A stretch of DNA of 12,358 nucleotides from Clostridia bacterium (GCA_900771185.1 CAAGND010000036.1:1-12358), one strand, 5' to 3'. Shown: positions 1 through 7,134, counted from the first letter of the stretch. Numbers and translations are program-made. Notes: generated by a model not told the origin, from the letters alone.

Positions 1-50
1 ACGCCGACGAGTGCGGCTCACTTGGCTTCGTGGCTTTTTCAACAGTCTCC

Positions 51-81
51 AGCGTGTCGAAAAATACTTTTTCGACACGCT
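51..81. repeat. Perfect 14-bp inverted repeat (hairpin)
   Basis: Positions 51-64 pair perfectly with 68-81 around a 3-base loop (65-67); the arm is AGCGTGTCGAAAAA. No T-run follows on either strand, so it is not a canonical intrinsic terminator. It lies about 70 bases beyond the stop codon of the 726-residue gene and touches a second hairpin. The stem is much longer than chance would give, which suggests a dispersed palindromic element or mRNA 3'-end structure. That interpretation is inference. Confidence 0.6.
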
Positions 82-82
82 G

Positions 83-111
83 ACCCGGTCTTGAAATCAA
101 GACCGGGTTTT
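83..111. terminator. Possible terminator hairpin (12-bp perfect stem)
   Basis: The arm ACCCGGTCTTGA (83-94) pairs perfectly with 97-108. On the plus strand it is followed by four T (108-111, the first inside the stem) and then AT-rich sequence, so it could end a plus-strand transcript entering from the left. On the minus strand it follows the 726-residue gene by about 40 bases but lacks a downstream U-run. It may still protect or roughly define that message's 3' end. Its direction is uncertain. Confidence 0.4.
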
Positions 112-144
112 AATTTATATCATGTCTTTAATTTATATCATGTC
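109..144. repeat. Tandem duplication, 2 x 18 bp
   Basis: TTTAATTTATATCATGTC occurs twice without a gap (109-126 and 127-144), directly between the hairpin at 83-108 and the stop codon of the 726-residue gene (149-151). The copies are identical, which points to a recent slippage or duplication event. No coding role is apparent. Confidence 0.85.
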
Positions 145-148
145 AGCG

Positions 149-2329
149 TCAGTCCTGACCGAGTACCTGCATCAGTTCATCAAGTGTCATATCATCGGCT
201 TTGCCGTTCTCTTTAAGCAGACCGTGATATCGACCCAGCCAATAAGGCATTATCAGATTATACGATTCACACAGATGGCGTACACCGCTTTTATACCCCT
301 GACGGGCGTGGAAAAAGTCGGTGCCGGTAGCTCCCCGCTCATCCATTGCCACAGCAAACGGAATGGGCGTCTGAGTGTCTCTGTACCAGAGCATTCCGTC
401 CTCCTCAACGGCATCCGATCTGCTTGTGTTGTCGATAAAAAATTCCCTGGAATTTATCGGATAGCGGCTCGTCTGCCATCTGAGCACATCCTTGCACGGA
501 CGGCCGAAGGCATCATGCTTCTCCTCGTCGGGATACATAAGCTGATAGACAAGTGACCACTCGATATCTCTGCCGTACTGTTCAAGCCTCCACCAGCAAT
601 CCGCTCCTTTTCTGTACTTTTCAAGGAGCACCGGGTCAGTCTCAAGCTGCGACATTGTGTAATACGCAACCGCGGCCATACGTGTGTCAGAATAGTTCAT
701 GGTTTTGACAACCAGCGGGAACATCGTCTGCGAGTCAAGATTCTGATTGTGGAAGAAATCCTTTATCTGATGTTCATATCGCTCATAATGCTCACAGGCA
801 AGGTCTGCGTAACGGTAAGGCTCATCAAGCGCAAGCTTCAGATATTCCTCGTTCCAACGTTCATTCCCCGTCACATGATGAGCGACTTTGAAAAGCTGGA
901 GCAAAATCATGGTTCCGAGCGGGGCGTCAGCAAACGCCTCGCAGTCCTTGTTAAGGTAATATTCTCTGGTCATCCGCGCCCATGAGGTGGGCTGACCGCC
1001 CGCGTCGGTGTGAGCATATCCATTGTCGGCGAAATGCTTGGCGTGGCGTTCCGCTATTTCGGATATCATCTCCCGAAGCTCCGGGTCATCCTCCCCTAAA
1101 ATATCATACGCAAGCTGCCACACAGCATAGTGGCCGACAAGCTCGTCGTTCGAAGTATCGCACTTGAAAATGATATCATCATCGCCCCAGTGCTTGCCGG
1201 TGTGCGGATTCACCTCGTCCGTATAAAGACGGCGCAGGCGCTCGGGTATCGCTTTTGAGCTGTCAATACACAGCAACGGCGGTATGTCATCACCCTTGTC
1301 GCTGCTCGACGGGATACGAACAGAGACAAGCTTTCCCTCGCTGTTATATACTTTTTTGAAGAAAACTCCGTCGTTGAGCGGAACGGGGTCGTTCTCAGGG
1401 TCATTAACATGATATGAGCGTGCGATATAGCCCTCAACATTGCGGAACACTATCTCGGGCATTTCATCTGTCAGCGCCCAGTCATCGGGATTTGCGGGGC
1501 CGAGAGGAGCATGGATAAAATCGGTGGGGCCGACATCAGGGATATTGAGCTTGCCCTCCCTGCCCTGCTTGAGATATGCCTTTGACGCTCTGTTTGTGCC
1601 CGGCTCATTATATCGGACAAAGGAAGGTACGCTCCCCTTCCATGAGGGAATATATTCAAGCAGAAGCACGGCCTCGGTCCAGCGAGTGGCCACCTCGCGT
1701 GCGTGCTCAACCTCCTGTGCCGAATATTTCGGATCGTTTTTCATAACACCGTAGCGGCAGATATCGCCCATGGCCACCAAAGAGGTCCACAGGCCGTCAT
1801 TGTCTGACTCCCTGCCTTTCCAACGGCCGTTTTTCTCATCCCATATGCCTCCGCTGAGCATTCCGCGGCGCTGTATGTAACGGTAATTGACCTCTGAAAG
1901 CAGATTTGCCTTGTGCTCCGCTGACATCGGTCTCATAGCGATATGTGAAACACCGCTTTTGGTCAGAACCCACACGCCGTTATCGCCGTCTGATTCGACA
2001 GCTTCAACCTCATTGTCGAGCAAATATGCCTCGGCTCTGAAGCACTGGATTCTGTCAAGTTCATCCTCCTCAGTCTCGTCTACTCGCCAAAGTCCCTCAC
2101 CGGTGCCGAGCCAAAGCACTCCGTCCGCCTCGACTGAGCAGGTTATCATATCCAAAGTCAAAAACTCCGGCAAACGTTTTGTCTGCTCCGCGGTAAGCTC
2201 TGTTTTTGGCAGAGAAGAAAGCTCCCGCACCTTTTCGGGATTCTTCTCCCTTGTTTCCCTGACAGTCACGCGCGTCAGATAATCTCTCATAACCGCACTC
2301 TCACCGTTAAAATCATGCTTGTCGGGCAT
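149..2329 (-). CDS. Uncharacterised protein: two propeller-like repeats plus probable (alpha/alpha) barrel domain
   Basis: This encodes 726 residues with no signal peptide or membrane segment, so it is probably cytoplasmic. Residues 73-84 (WLGTGEGLWRVD) and 119-130 (VWVLTKSGVSHI) resemble single blades of the repeats seen in two-component-regulator beta-propellers, but two are too few to close a propeller. From about residue 145 on it is helix-rich with many Trp and Tyr. Two acidic motifs of similar style stand out, DNDGLW (176-181) and TSNDELVGHY (392-401). I recall such motifs from uncharacterised proteins thought to adopt six-hairpin glycosidase/lyase-like folds, and they are candidate active-site segments. 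The ATG at 2329 is chosen because AGGAGG lies 8 bases upstream. Reading further to 2428 would translate a palindromic repeat. No promoter is clear in the gap after trhA. An enzyme acting on carbohydrate is possible but not shown. Confidence 0.85.
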   Translation of the reverse strand: MPDKHDFNGESAVMRDYLTRVTVRETREKNPEKVRELSSLPKTELTAEQTKRLPEFLTLDMITCSVEADGVLWLGTGEGLWRVDETEEDELDRIQCFRAEAYLLDNEVEAVESDGDNGVWVLTKSGVSHIAMRPMSAEHKANLLSEVNYRYIQRRGMLSGGIWDEKNGRWKGRESDNDGLWTSLVAMGDICRYGVMKNDPKYSAQEVEHAREVATRWTEAVLLLEYIPSWKGSVPSFVRYNEPGTNRASKAYLKQGREGKLNIPDVGPTDFIHAPLGPANPDDWALTDEMPEIVFRNVEGYIARSYHVNDPENDPVPLNDGVFFKKVYNSEGKLVSVRIPSSSDKGDDIPPLLCIDSSKAIPERLRRLYTDEVNPHTGKHWGDDDIIFKCDTSNDELVGHYAVWQLAYDILGEDDPELREMISEIAERHAKHFADNGYAHTDAGGQPTSWARMTREYYLNKDCEAFADAPLGTMILLQLFKVAHHVTGNERWNEEYLKLALDEPYRYADLACEHYERYEHQIKDFFHNQNLDSQTMFPLVVKTMNYSDTRMAAVAYYTMSQLETDPVLLEKYRKGADCWWRLEQYGRDIEWSLVYQLMYPDEEKHDAFGRPCKDVLRWQTSRYPINSREFFIDNTSRSDAVEEDGMLWYRDTQTPIPFAVAMDERGATGTDFFHARQGYKSGVRHLCESYNLIMPYWLGRYHGLLKENGKADDMTLDELMQVLGQD

Positions 2330-2373
2330 CAGAAAATCCTCCTGTTTTTTTATATTTATTAAGAGACCAATAA

Positions 2374-2435
2374 GCGCGGCTAAGAATCCTTGGAGATTGA
2401 TAGATTGAAGATTCTTCGCTGCGCTCAAAATGACA
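2374..2435. repeat. Palindromic intergenic repeat (REP/MITE-like)
   Basis: Positions 2374-2388 and 2410-2424 form an imperfect inverted repeat with 13 of 15 bases matching and a 21-base loop. The right arm continues into a unit containing ATTCTTCGCTGCGCTC then AAAATGACA (to 2435). From memory, sequences of this type (reverse complement like TGAGCGCAGCGAAGAAT) recur between genes in many gut-bacterial genomes. The loop holds two copies of AGATTGA (2394-2400, 2402-2408). The element lies between the stop of trhA and the ribosome site of the 726-residue gene. It would fold in that gene's leader if transcribed. Confidence 0.6.
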
Positions 2436-2524
2436 GATTTTTTATTTCAATAATTTGGAAACTACACCCCTGTATCCTGATTTTTTCATCAGGCAGTCGG
2501 AATACGATCCGCGTCTGCCGGGTA

Positions 2525-3190
2525 TCAGATGAAAATATAATTGTATATCACCCACGCATGTATAAGACTGCCGGCGACAACAAACACGTGAAAGACCGCA
2601 TGCAGATAAGGATATCTGCGCCCCGCAGCGCAAAATATACCGCCCACGAGATATACCGCGCAGCCGAGCACCAGAAGCGCCAGCGCGTGGATATTGATAT
2701 GTTCCGTCACCCCGAGAGAACAGGCAAGCATGGCGGCGCATGAGACAATATAGACAACGACCGTTGCAGTTCTCGTCTTTTCAAAGAAGAAAAGCTTTGA
2801 CACAATACCGAATATCACACTTCCCCATGAGAGTATGATAACCGCCGCGCAACACGCCATATTGTAATTATACAGTGTGACGAGCGCACACGGTGCGGCG
2901 GTGCCGGCGATGAGGATAGGAATGACGGAATGATCGACAAGACGGGCTGTGCGTTTTGCCTGACCCGGCGGCAATCCGTGATAGACAGCCGAAGCGGTAT
3001 AGAGCAGGACGAGCGACAAACCGTAGATAACGGCGGACACTATCATGCGCGGCGAGCCTATCCTTATGGTCTTCACCGTGCATGCGATGAGGACAAGCGC
3101 TCCCGCCGCCGCACCCACCGCATGGGTGAAACAGTTGAGAAAGTCCTGCGTTTTTGTATATTCTATAAGTTCTATTTCTTTTTCTTTCAT
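2525..3190 (-). CDS. trhA: TrhA / hemolysin III family (PAQR-like) membrane protein
   Basis: This is a 221-residue protein with about seven hydrophobic segments, the usual size for the bacterial Hly-III/YqfA/TrhA family, a branch of the PAQR superfamily. The family signature is complete: N19..TH (22-23) entering the first helix, S67..YH (70-71), DH (86-87) near the third helix, and His197, His201 and His211 in the last two helices. The Ser/Asp/His set is the zinc-site pattern of PAQR proteins. Bacterial members are linked to membrane homeostasis; the old hemolysin label rests on heterologous tests and does not imply toxin function here. The start is supported by AAAGGAG 9 bases before the ATG, and a sigma-A-like promoter lies just upstream. 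It appears monocistronic. Weak overlapping inverted repeats after the stop (2476-2519) are not a convincing terminator. Confidence 0.93.
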   Translation of the reverse strand: MKEKEIELIEYTKTQDFLNCFTHAVGAAAGALVLIACTVKTIRIGSPRMIVSAVIYGLSLVLLYTASAVYHGLPPGQAKRTARLVDHSVIPILIAGTAAPCALVTLYNYNMACCAAVIILSWGSVIFGIVSKLFFFEKTRTATVVVYIVSCAAMLACSLGVTEHINIHALALLVLGCAVYLVGGIFCAAGRRYPYLHAVFHVFVVAGSLIHAWVIYNYIFI

Positions 3191-3216
3191 ACAGGGGGGC
3201 TCCTTTGTATAAACAT

Positions 3217-3245
3217 ATTGTACTTTACCCTCCCTTTAAAGTCAA
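3217..3245 (-). promoter_or_regulatory. Sigma-A-type promoter of trhA
   Basis: On the minus strand TTGACT (3245-3240) is followed after exactly 17 bases by TACAAT (3222-3217). This is one mismatch from consensus in each box, with ideal spacing. It falls after the terminator of the SpoVAF-like gene and about 27 bases before the trhA start codon, so trhA should be expressed vegetatively and separately from the sporulation genes upstream. Confidence 0.75.
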
Positions 3246-3270
3246 TTTATATTTTTAGAAACCACTGATT

Positions 3271-3311
3271 AAAAGCCGTCCGGTACGGATGTTGTTCCGT
3301 GTCGGGCGGCT
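3271..3311 (-). terminator. Terminator after the SpoVAF-like gene
   Basis: Arms 3274-3289 and 3296-3311 pair with three mismatches on the minus strand (the same positions are G-U pairs on the plus strand). The stem is followed on the minus strand by a short U-run (3274-3271). It begins 20 bases past the stop codon at 3331 and precedes the trhA promoter. It is weaker than the terminator at 7099-7134. Confidence 0.6.
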
Positions 3312-3330
3312 GATAACAAGATTTGTTTTT

Positions 3331-4758
3331 TCAGTTTTTGCTGCGCTGAAGCGGTTTTCTGAGGAGAAGCGATGTGAGAGCCTTGAAGTCAAACGGTATC
3401 AGAGGATAGAGATAGCATCTTCCGGTCACCGTTTTGTTGAAGGCTATCATCAGAACTATCAGCACAAGGCCTCCGATGAAGCCCCAGAGGTTAAATATGG
3501 CGGTGAGAATAAGAAGCATCATTCTGCACAGTTTGAAGGCATAACCGAGTTCATAGCTCGGCTGTGCAAAGTTTGTTATCGCGACAAACGCCATATACAG
3601 CACAACCTCGGCCACAAACCATTTCGCCGCTATCGCAAACTCGCCGAGAACCAGAGCGCCGATGACGCTGAAGGAGTTGCTCAGCGCATTCGGGGTGTTC
3701 AGAGACGCAAGTTTCAAAGCATCGATTATCACTTCTATTATCAAAAGCTGAACGATGACAGGAACCATTGTCGGGTCCTCTATCTTGATAAAATCGAGCC
3801 ATGCAGGTATAAATTCCGGATTTTCTATCAGCAGATACCACACGGGAGTCAGCATCAGCGTCAGGAAAAAGACAATTATTCTGACTATCCGCAGATAACT
3901 GCCTATCAGGCTCGGAAAATAGTAATCGTTCGTATCCTGCAAGAAGTCGAATATTCCGGTCGGAATTATCATAACGGACGGAGAGTTGTCGGTCAGGACA
4001 AGCATGCTTCCCTCATATATGCTTGCGGCCGCGCTGTCCGGGCGCTCGGTGTATCTCACCTTCGGAAAAGGATTGAAGCGCTGTTTGGGCACAAGACATT
4101 CGGCAAGGCTCTCGTGTCCCATTGTCAAGGCGTTGACCTCTATCTGAGACAGCTTTTTCTTGAGTTTTTTTACTTCCTCCTCGTCTGCCACGCCGTCGAG
4201 ATAACACAACACAACATCCGTTTTTGACTTTTTTCCTATCTGCATTATATGCATGGTGAGATTGGTGTCCCTGACTCTGCGGCGTATGAGCGCCGTGTTG
4301 AAAATCAGCGTTTCAACAAAACCGTCATGGGAACCACGGAGCACCTTGTCGTTTTCCGGCTCGCCGACAGAGCGTGCCGGATAGGTTCTGGCATCGATTA
4401 TGACCGCATCACGATAGCCCTCAAGAACCATGCCCAGCGCTCCGGAAAACACATAGGTTTCAAAGCTGTCGAGGTCGCTTACGACCTCTGTCTCCACATA
4501 TGGCACGAACGCATCCGCAAAGTCACGCGCGGTATTTAGTCCGCTGAGTTTTTCATCTGTCGCGCCCATCATAAAGCTCATTATTTTTTCCATCAAATCA
4601 TCCTTGATGAACCCATCAATAAAATAGAGCATGGCGCTTTTCGAGCCTATTTTTATCTGCCGACTGACAAGGTCAAAGCTCTCCGACACTCGCAGCCTGT
4701 TGTTTGTCATAACAACATTTTCCATATACTGAGCCGTAAACTTCTGTTTTTCTTCCAT
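3331..4758 (-). CDS. GerA-family spore germination protein, SpoVAF-like
   Basis: This 475-residue protein matches the GerA (A-subunit) family of inner spore-membrane proteins, which act in ion release and nutrient germination. A soluble N-terminal half (about 1-285) carries the family motifs RGSHDGFVETL (about 141-151) and YTERPD (about 236-241). The C-terminal half has about five hydrophobic segments, with DNSPS and LNTPNALSNS as membrane-domain landmarks. The N-terminal LYFIDGFIKDD is more like SpoVAF than like receptor subunits GerAA or GerKA. The ATG at 4758 is preferred, with an AAAGGGCGGGAG ribosome site just before it. An in-frame ATG at 4812 has no ribosome site and lies inside a hairpin. 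No GerB or GerC partners and no spoVA genes are adjacent, which also fits SpoVAF rather than a receptor. The odd terminator in the leader is described separately. Confidence 0.88.
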   Translation of the reverse strand: MEEKQKFTAQYMENVVMTNNRLRVSESFDLVSRQIKIGSKSAMLYFIDGFIKDDLMEKIMSFMMGATDEKLSGLNTARDFADAFVPYVETEVVSDLDSFETYVFSGALGMVLEGYRDAVIIDARTYPARSVGEPENDKVLRGSHDGFVETLIFNTALIRRRVRDTNLTMHIMQIGKKSKTDVVLCYLDGVADEEEVKKLKKKLSQIEVNALTMGHESLAECLVPKQRFNPFPKVRYTERPDSAAASIYEGSMLVLTDNSPSVMIIPTGIFDFLQDTNDYYFPSLIGSYLRIVRIIVFFLTLMLTPVWYLLIENPEFIPAWLDFIKIEDPTMVPVIVQLLIIEVIIDALKLASLNTPNALSNSFSVIGALVLGEFAIAAKWFVAEVVLYMAFVAITNFAQPSYELGYAFKLCRMMLLILTAIFNLWGFIGGLVLIVLMIAFNKTVTGRCYLYPLIPFDFKALTSLLLRKPLQRSKN

Positions 4759-4773
4759 TCTCTCCCGCCCTTT

Positions 4774-4817
4774 AAAAAATAATGTATGGTGGCGGAAATG
4801 CTCCCGCACCATACATT
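4774..4817 (-). terminator. Terminator/attenuator in the leader of the SpoVAF-like gene
   Basis: On the minus strand AATGTATGGTG (4817-4807) pairs with CACCATACATT (4791-4781), an 11-bp perfect stem extended by inner CGG/CCG pairs, and six T follow (4779-4774). It lies after the SpoIID-like gene, as an ordinary terminator would. However, only 15 bases separate the T-run from the ATG at 4758, leaving no room for a promoter in between. The downstream gene therefore needs read-through, antitermination, or a promoter upstream of the hairpin that still crosses it. Confidence 0.75.
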
Positions 4818-4843
4818 GTTTTCAAATTCGTTGCTTTTATGCG

Positions 4844-6196
4844 CTAAGAATTATAATAATAGTACTCCAACAGCTTGTTCCAAAGCGTCGGGCTTACATA
4901 CGGCACTACCTGAAGCCCGAAATAACGCTGGGCGGCGTTGACGGCATTGCCCGTCTGTGTTCCGTATATACCGTCCACCGCAACGGTCGGCACGGATGCG
5001 ACGTTTTTTGCCAACACACGGAGAAATTCCTGAAGCTGTCTGACGGCACTTCCCGTGCTGCCGTTGACAAGATTATAGCCCGGATAGAACAGATTGCGGT
5101 ACTGATTATAAACCGCGAACTCCCCGGGGAAGGAGCTTAATATATCGTTATAAACCGTTTGAAGCATGTTCCAAGTGTTTCTGCCAACTATGCCGTCCTG
5201 CGCCATACCATACTGCCGCTGGAAGCTGAGCACGCTGTTATAAGTCTCCGGCCCGAATATGCCGTCTATCGCGGGTGAGTTGATATTATTGTTAAACCTG
5301 CCGATGAAATTCAGATAATACTGAATTACCCTGACATCAGAGCCTCTGTCTCCCTGCCTGAGAACGGTCTTAAACTGACGTTCGACATCGCTGAGCTGGA
5401 GTCCCTCTCCGTACAGCTCTCCAAGGCGAAGTATGCCGACATATATCTGCTTTATCTTATACCATGTTGCCTTTCCGACTATTCCGTCAACGGTGAGGTT
5501 AAAAATACTCTGGAATTTTCTGACGGCCTCTCTCGTCGCTGAATCGAAAATGCCGTTCGGATTGGGGATCTTGGGAATTGCGGGATAGTTTTGTGCTATA
5601 CGGTTGAGCTGACGCTGAATAATACGAGTCTCCTCGCCCACACTGCCTATGCGCAGCGGTCTGCCGGGATAGGACTCTTGTATATTTTTGACGGGAGCTG
5701 TTTTGATATTTATATCGTTGCCGTAATAATACTGAAGTATTCTGTAAGGCGTATAGCCCTGATTCGCGAGTGACACCGTTCCCCACTGCAAAAGCCCGGG
5801 GCATGTCACGCCTTTGCCGGAGCAATACTGCGTGAAATAGGGCTGGATCTGCGTTCCTTTCGTGACATAGTTATTGAAAAGCTCATCTACTATTTTGCTG
5901 ACATTTGAAAATATATCTCTGCCGTCCACATACGCCTGATCATATGCCGTGGAGTTCGTGATATCAAAATTATAGCCTCTGCTGCGGTAATGCTCAGTGT
6001 ATATTCTGTTGAGCGCAAAGGTCGCCTGCGCATAGATGTTGGCTCTTATAGCGTCCTCCGGCCATGTCGGATAAATTTCACTTGACGCCACGTTTTTGAG
6101 ATAGTCCGTGAACGGAACGGTTACGTTCCGCGCCGATTCGTTCGGGCGTCCCAGATGTACTGTTATAGTCTGAGGAACAACGGGCAGTTCTGCCAT
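4844..6196 (-). CDS. SpoIID-like domain protein with three C-terminal peptidoglycan-binding repeats
   Basis: This encodes 450 residues. Residues about 8-160 resemble the SpoIID/LytB lytic-transglycosylase fold. YLKNVASSEIYPTWP (32-46) and the following AQATFAL match SpoIID's catalytic-glutamate segment, making Glu40 the likely acid. GLLQWG (134-139) and ILQYYYG (153-159) match its conserved C-terminal end, and two Cys (125, 132) sit where SpoIID proteins bind zinc. Three PG_binding_1-type repeats follow at about 180-247, 282-347 and 380-445, each ending in a VDGIVG or IDGIFG motif and then a helix with Trp or an equivalent. No signal peptide or membrane anchor is seen, unlike classical SpoIID, so it may act in the mother cell or on released spore material. 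The ATG at 6196 has GAGGGG 7 bases upstream, overlapping the stop of the preceding gene, so the two are co-transcribed. A role in spore-cortex handling is inferred. Confidence 0.85.
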   Translation of the reverse strand: MAELPVVPQTITVHLGRPNESARNVTVPFTDYLKNVASSEIYPTWPEDAIRANIYAQATFALNRIYTEHYRSRGYNFDITNSTAYDQAYVDGRDIFSNVSKIVDELFNNYVTKGTQIQPYFTQYCSGKGVTCPGLLQWGTVSLANQGYTPYRILQYYYGNDINIKTAPVKNIQESYPGRPLRIGSVGEETRIIQRQLNRIAQNYPAIPKIPNPNGIFDSATREAVRKFQSIFNLTVDGIVGKATWYKIKQIYVGILRLGELYGEGLQLSDVERQFKTVLRQGDRGSDVRVIQYYLNFIGRFNNNINSPAIDGIFGPETYNSVLSFQRQYGMAQDGIVGRNTWNMLQTVYNDILSSFPGEFAVYNQYRNLFYPGYNLVNGSTGSAVRQLQEFLRVLAKNVASVPTVAVDGIYGTQTGNAVNAAQRYFGLQVVPYVSPTLWNKLLEYYYYNS

Positions 6197-6207
6197 TTTA
6201 TCACCCC

Positions 6208-7020
6208 TCACAACTGCTCCGGTTCGCTCTCGAGAATGCGCACCGGAGACGGTTCAGTGCCGCTGTTGACCGTTGGCACCATGTCAACGGATTGTATAGA
6301 CGTTATACCGTCAAAAATCGGCACGTTTTCAAAAAATGTTTTTACAAAATTCGGATGTTCGACATACACGTCATATGTTGCATATGGAATCATTCCGTTG
6401 CTTTCCGGAGACATAGACAAGTTCTTGTCAGGAGCAGGAAGTTCAAGATTATCCACTATACCGCTGGCGTCCGTCATTCTGTCATATATGCAATAGTTTT
6501 CCCCGTTGAGCTTTTTGCACACCACAACGCGGCTGTTGCCCACCGGATAAAGTCCGTTCGATGAGAGGGTCTCAACCCTCAAAAAGCCCTTTTTGGGCAT
6601 AGTCTTTTTATATTCCTCATATTTTTCCCTTCCCTCCGCCGTATTTTGGGAAATCAGATCGGGCGCGGAGCGAAGCTCCTCGGGACTGCGCAAAACGGTT
6701 CGGGGCTGCGGGAGGGCGCCGTCACCGAGTCTTTCGGGGCGGTGAATCTCGTTCTCAACGGTATTGCTTTGCCCTGCGCCGGTCTGAGTTCTGCTGGAAT
6801 CCGCGGGCGTTTCCATCGGCTCAGCCTGCTCCGGCTCTCTTTCTGTCATTCTCTCGGGCATCTGTTGAGGTGTTCTCTTAGCCGCTTGTTCCCGCTCATC
6901 CGCCCGTTCATCTGACCGCTCCGGCTCCACGGAAGGACGTGGCGAAGTATTGCGCTTTTCAAATTCTATAAGCTGTTTTATATATCTTTCCATTAAAGAA
7001 TTCATATCTTCGTTTGCCAT
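6208..7020 (-). CDS. Uncharacterised protein with charged disordered linker and C-terminal beta-sandwich-like domain
   Basis: I do not recognise this 270-residue protein by name. Residues 1-25 form a likely amphipathic helix (NSLMERYIKQLIEFEKR). Residues about 26-120 are rich in Glu, Arg, Pro, Gln, Ser and Thr and look disordered. Residues about 145-250 (GFLRVET... DASGIVDNLELP... YDVYVEHPNF) resemble a carboxypeptidase-regulatory-like or transthyretin-like beta-sandwich, with the usual modified-text pattern of linked strands and a T/D-x-x-G turn. No signal peptide, membrane helix or catalytic motif is visible. The ATG at 7020 has GGAGG 5 bases upstream. It is the first gene of a probable two-gene unit with the SpoIID-like protein, 11 bases away, and follows the terminator of the polysaccharide operon. 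A partner or scaffold role in the spore envelope is only an inference from context. Confidence 0.75.
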   Translation of the reverse strand: MANEDMNSLMERYIKQLIEFEKRNTSPRPSVEPERSDERADEREQAAKRTPQQMPERMTEREPEQAEPMETPADSSRTQTGAGQSNTVENEIHRPERLGDGALPQPRTVLRSPEELRSAPDLISQNTAEGREKYEEYKKTMPKKGFLRVETLSSNGLYPVGNSRVVVCKKLNGENYCIYDRMTDASGIVDNLELPAPDKNLSMSPESNGMIPYATYDVYVEHPNFVKTFFENVPIFDGITSIQSVDMVPTVNSGTEPSPVRILESEPEQL

Positions 7021-7098
7021 GATTACCTCCACAGGATTTTTTTTGCAAAGCTATCCCATATCCAATATATTAAGCAGGCAGGATTTTGCCACCTGCAT

Positions 7099-7134
7099 AA
7101 AAAAATCCCGGTGAAAAGATTTCACCGGGATTTT
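7099..7134 (-). terminator. Strong intrinsic terminator of the polysaccharide operon
   Basis: A perfect stem of about 15 bp (7102-7116 with 7120-7134, 3-base loop, GC core ATCCCGGTGAA) is followed on the minus strand by seven T (7105-7099, partly within the stem). It begins 13 bases after the stop codon of the Wzc-like kinase gene. It separates the polysaccharide operon from the spore-related genes. Confidence 0.9.

Noticed and set aside
2330..2428. Upstream start at 2428 adding 33 residues to the 726-residue protein
   Set aside because: The extension translates the palindromic repeat and AT-rich leader, and the ATG at 2329 has an excellent AGGAGG at 8 bases.
2476..2519. Overlapping inverted repeats (2476-2493 and 2492-2519) as a terminator of trhA
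   Set aside because: The stems are short (5-6 bp plus a small inner stem) and are not followed by a U-run on the minus strand. At most it is a weak structure.
3289..4227. Long plus-strand open frame (312 codons) across the SpoVAF-like gene
   Set aside because: It is antisense to a confidently identified gene, with no family motifs and a composition typical of a shadow frame.
4759..4812. ATG at 4812 as the start of the SpoVAF-like gene
   Set aside because: It has no ribosome site, lies inside the terminator stem, and adds residues unlike the family N-terminus.
7021..7098. A promoter for the beta-sandwich/SpoIID-like pair
   Set aside because: One should exist here after the terminator, and AT-rich TATATT- and GGATAT-like stretches are present. 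No pair of boxes fits sigma-A or a sporulation sigma factor well enough to call.
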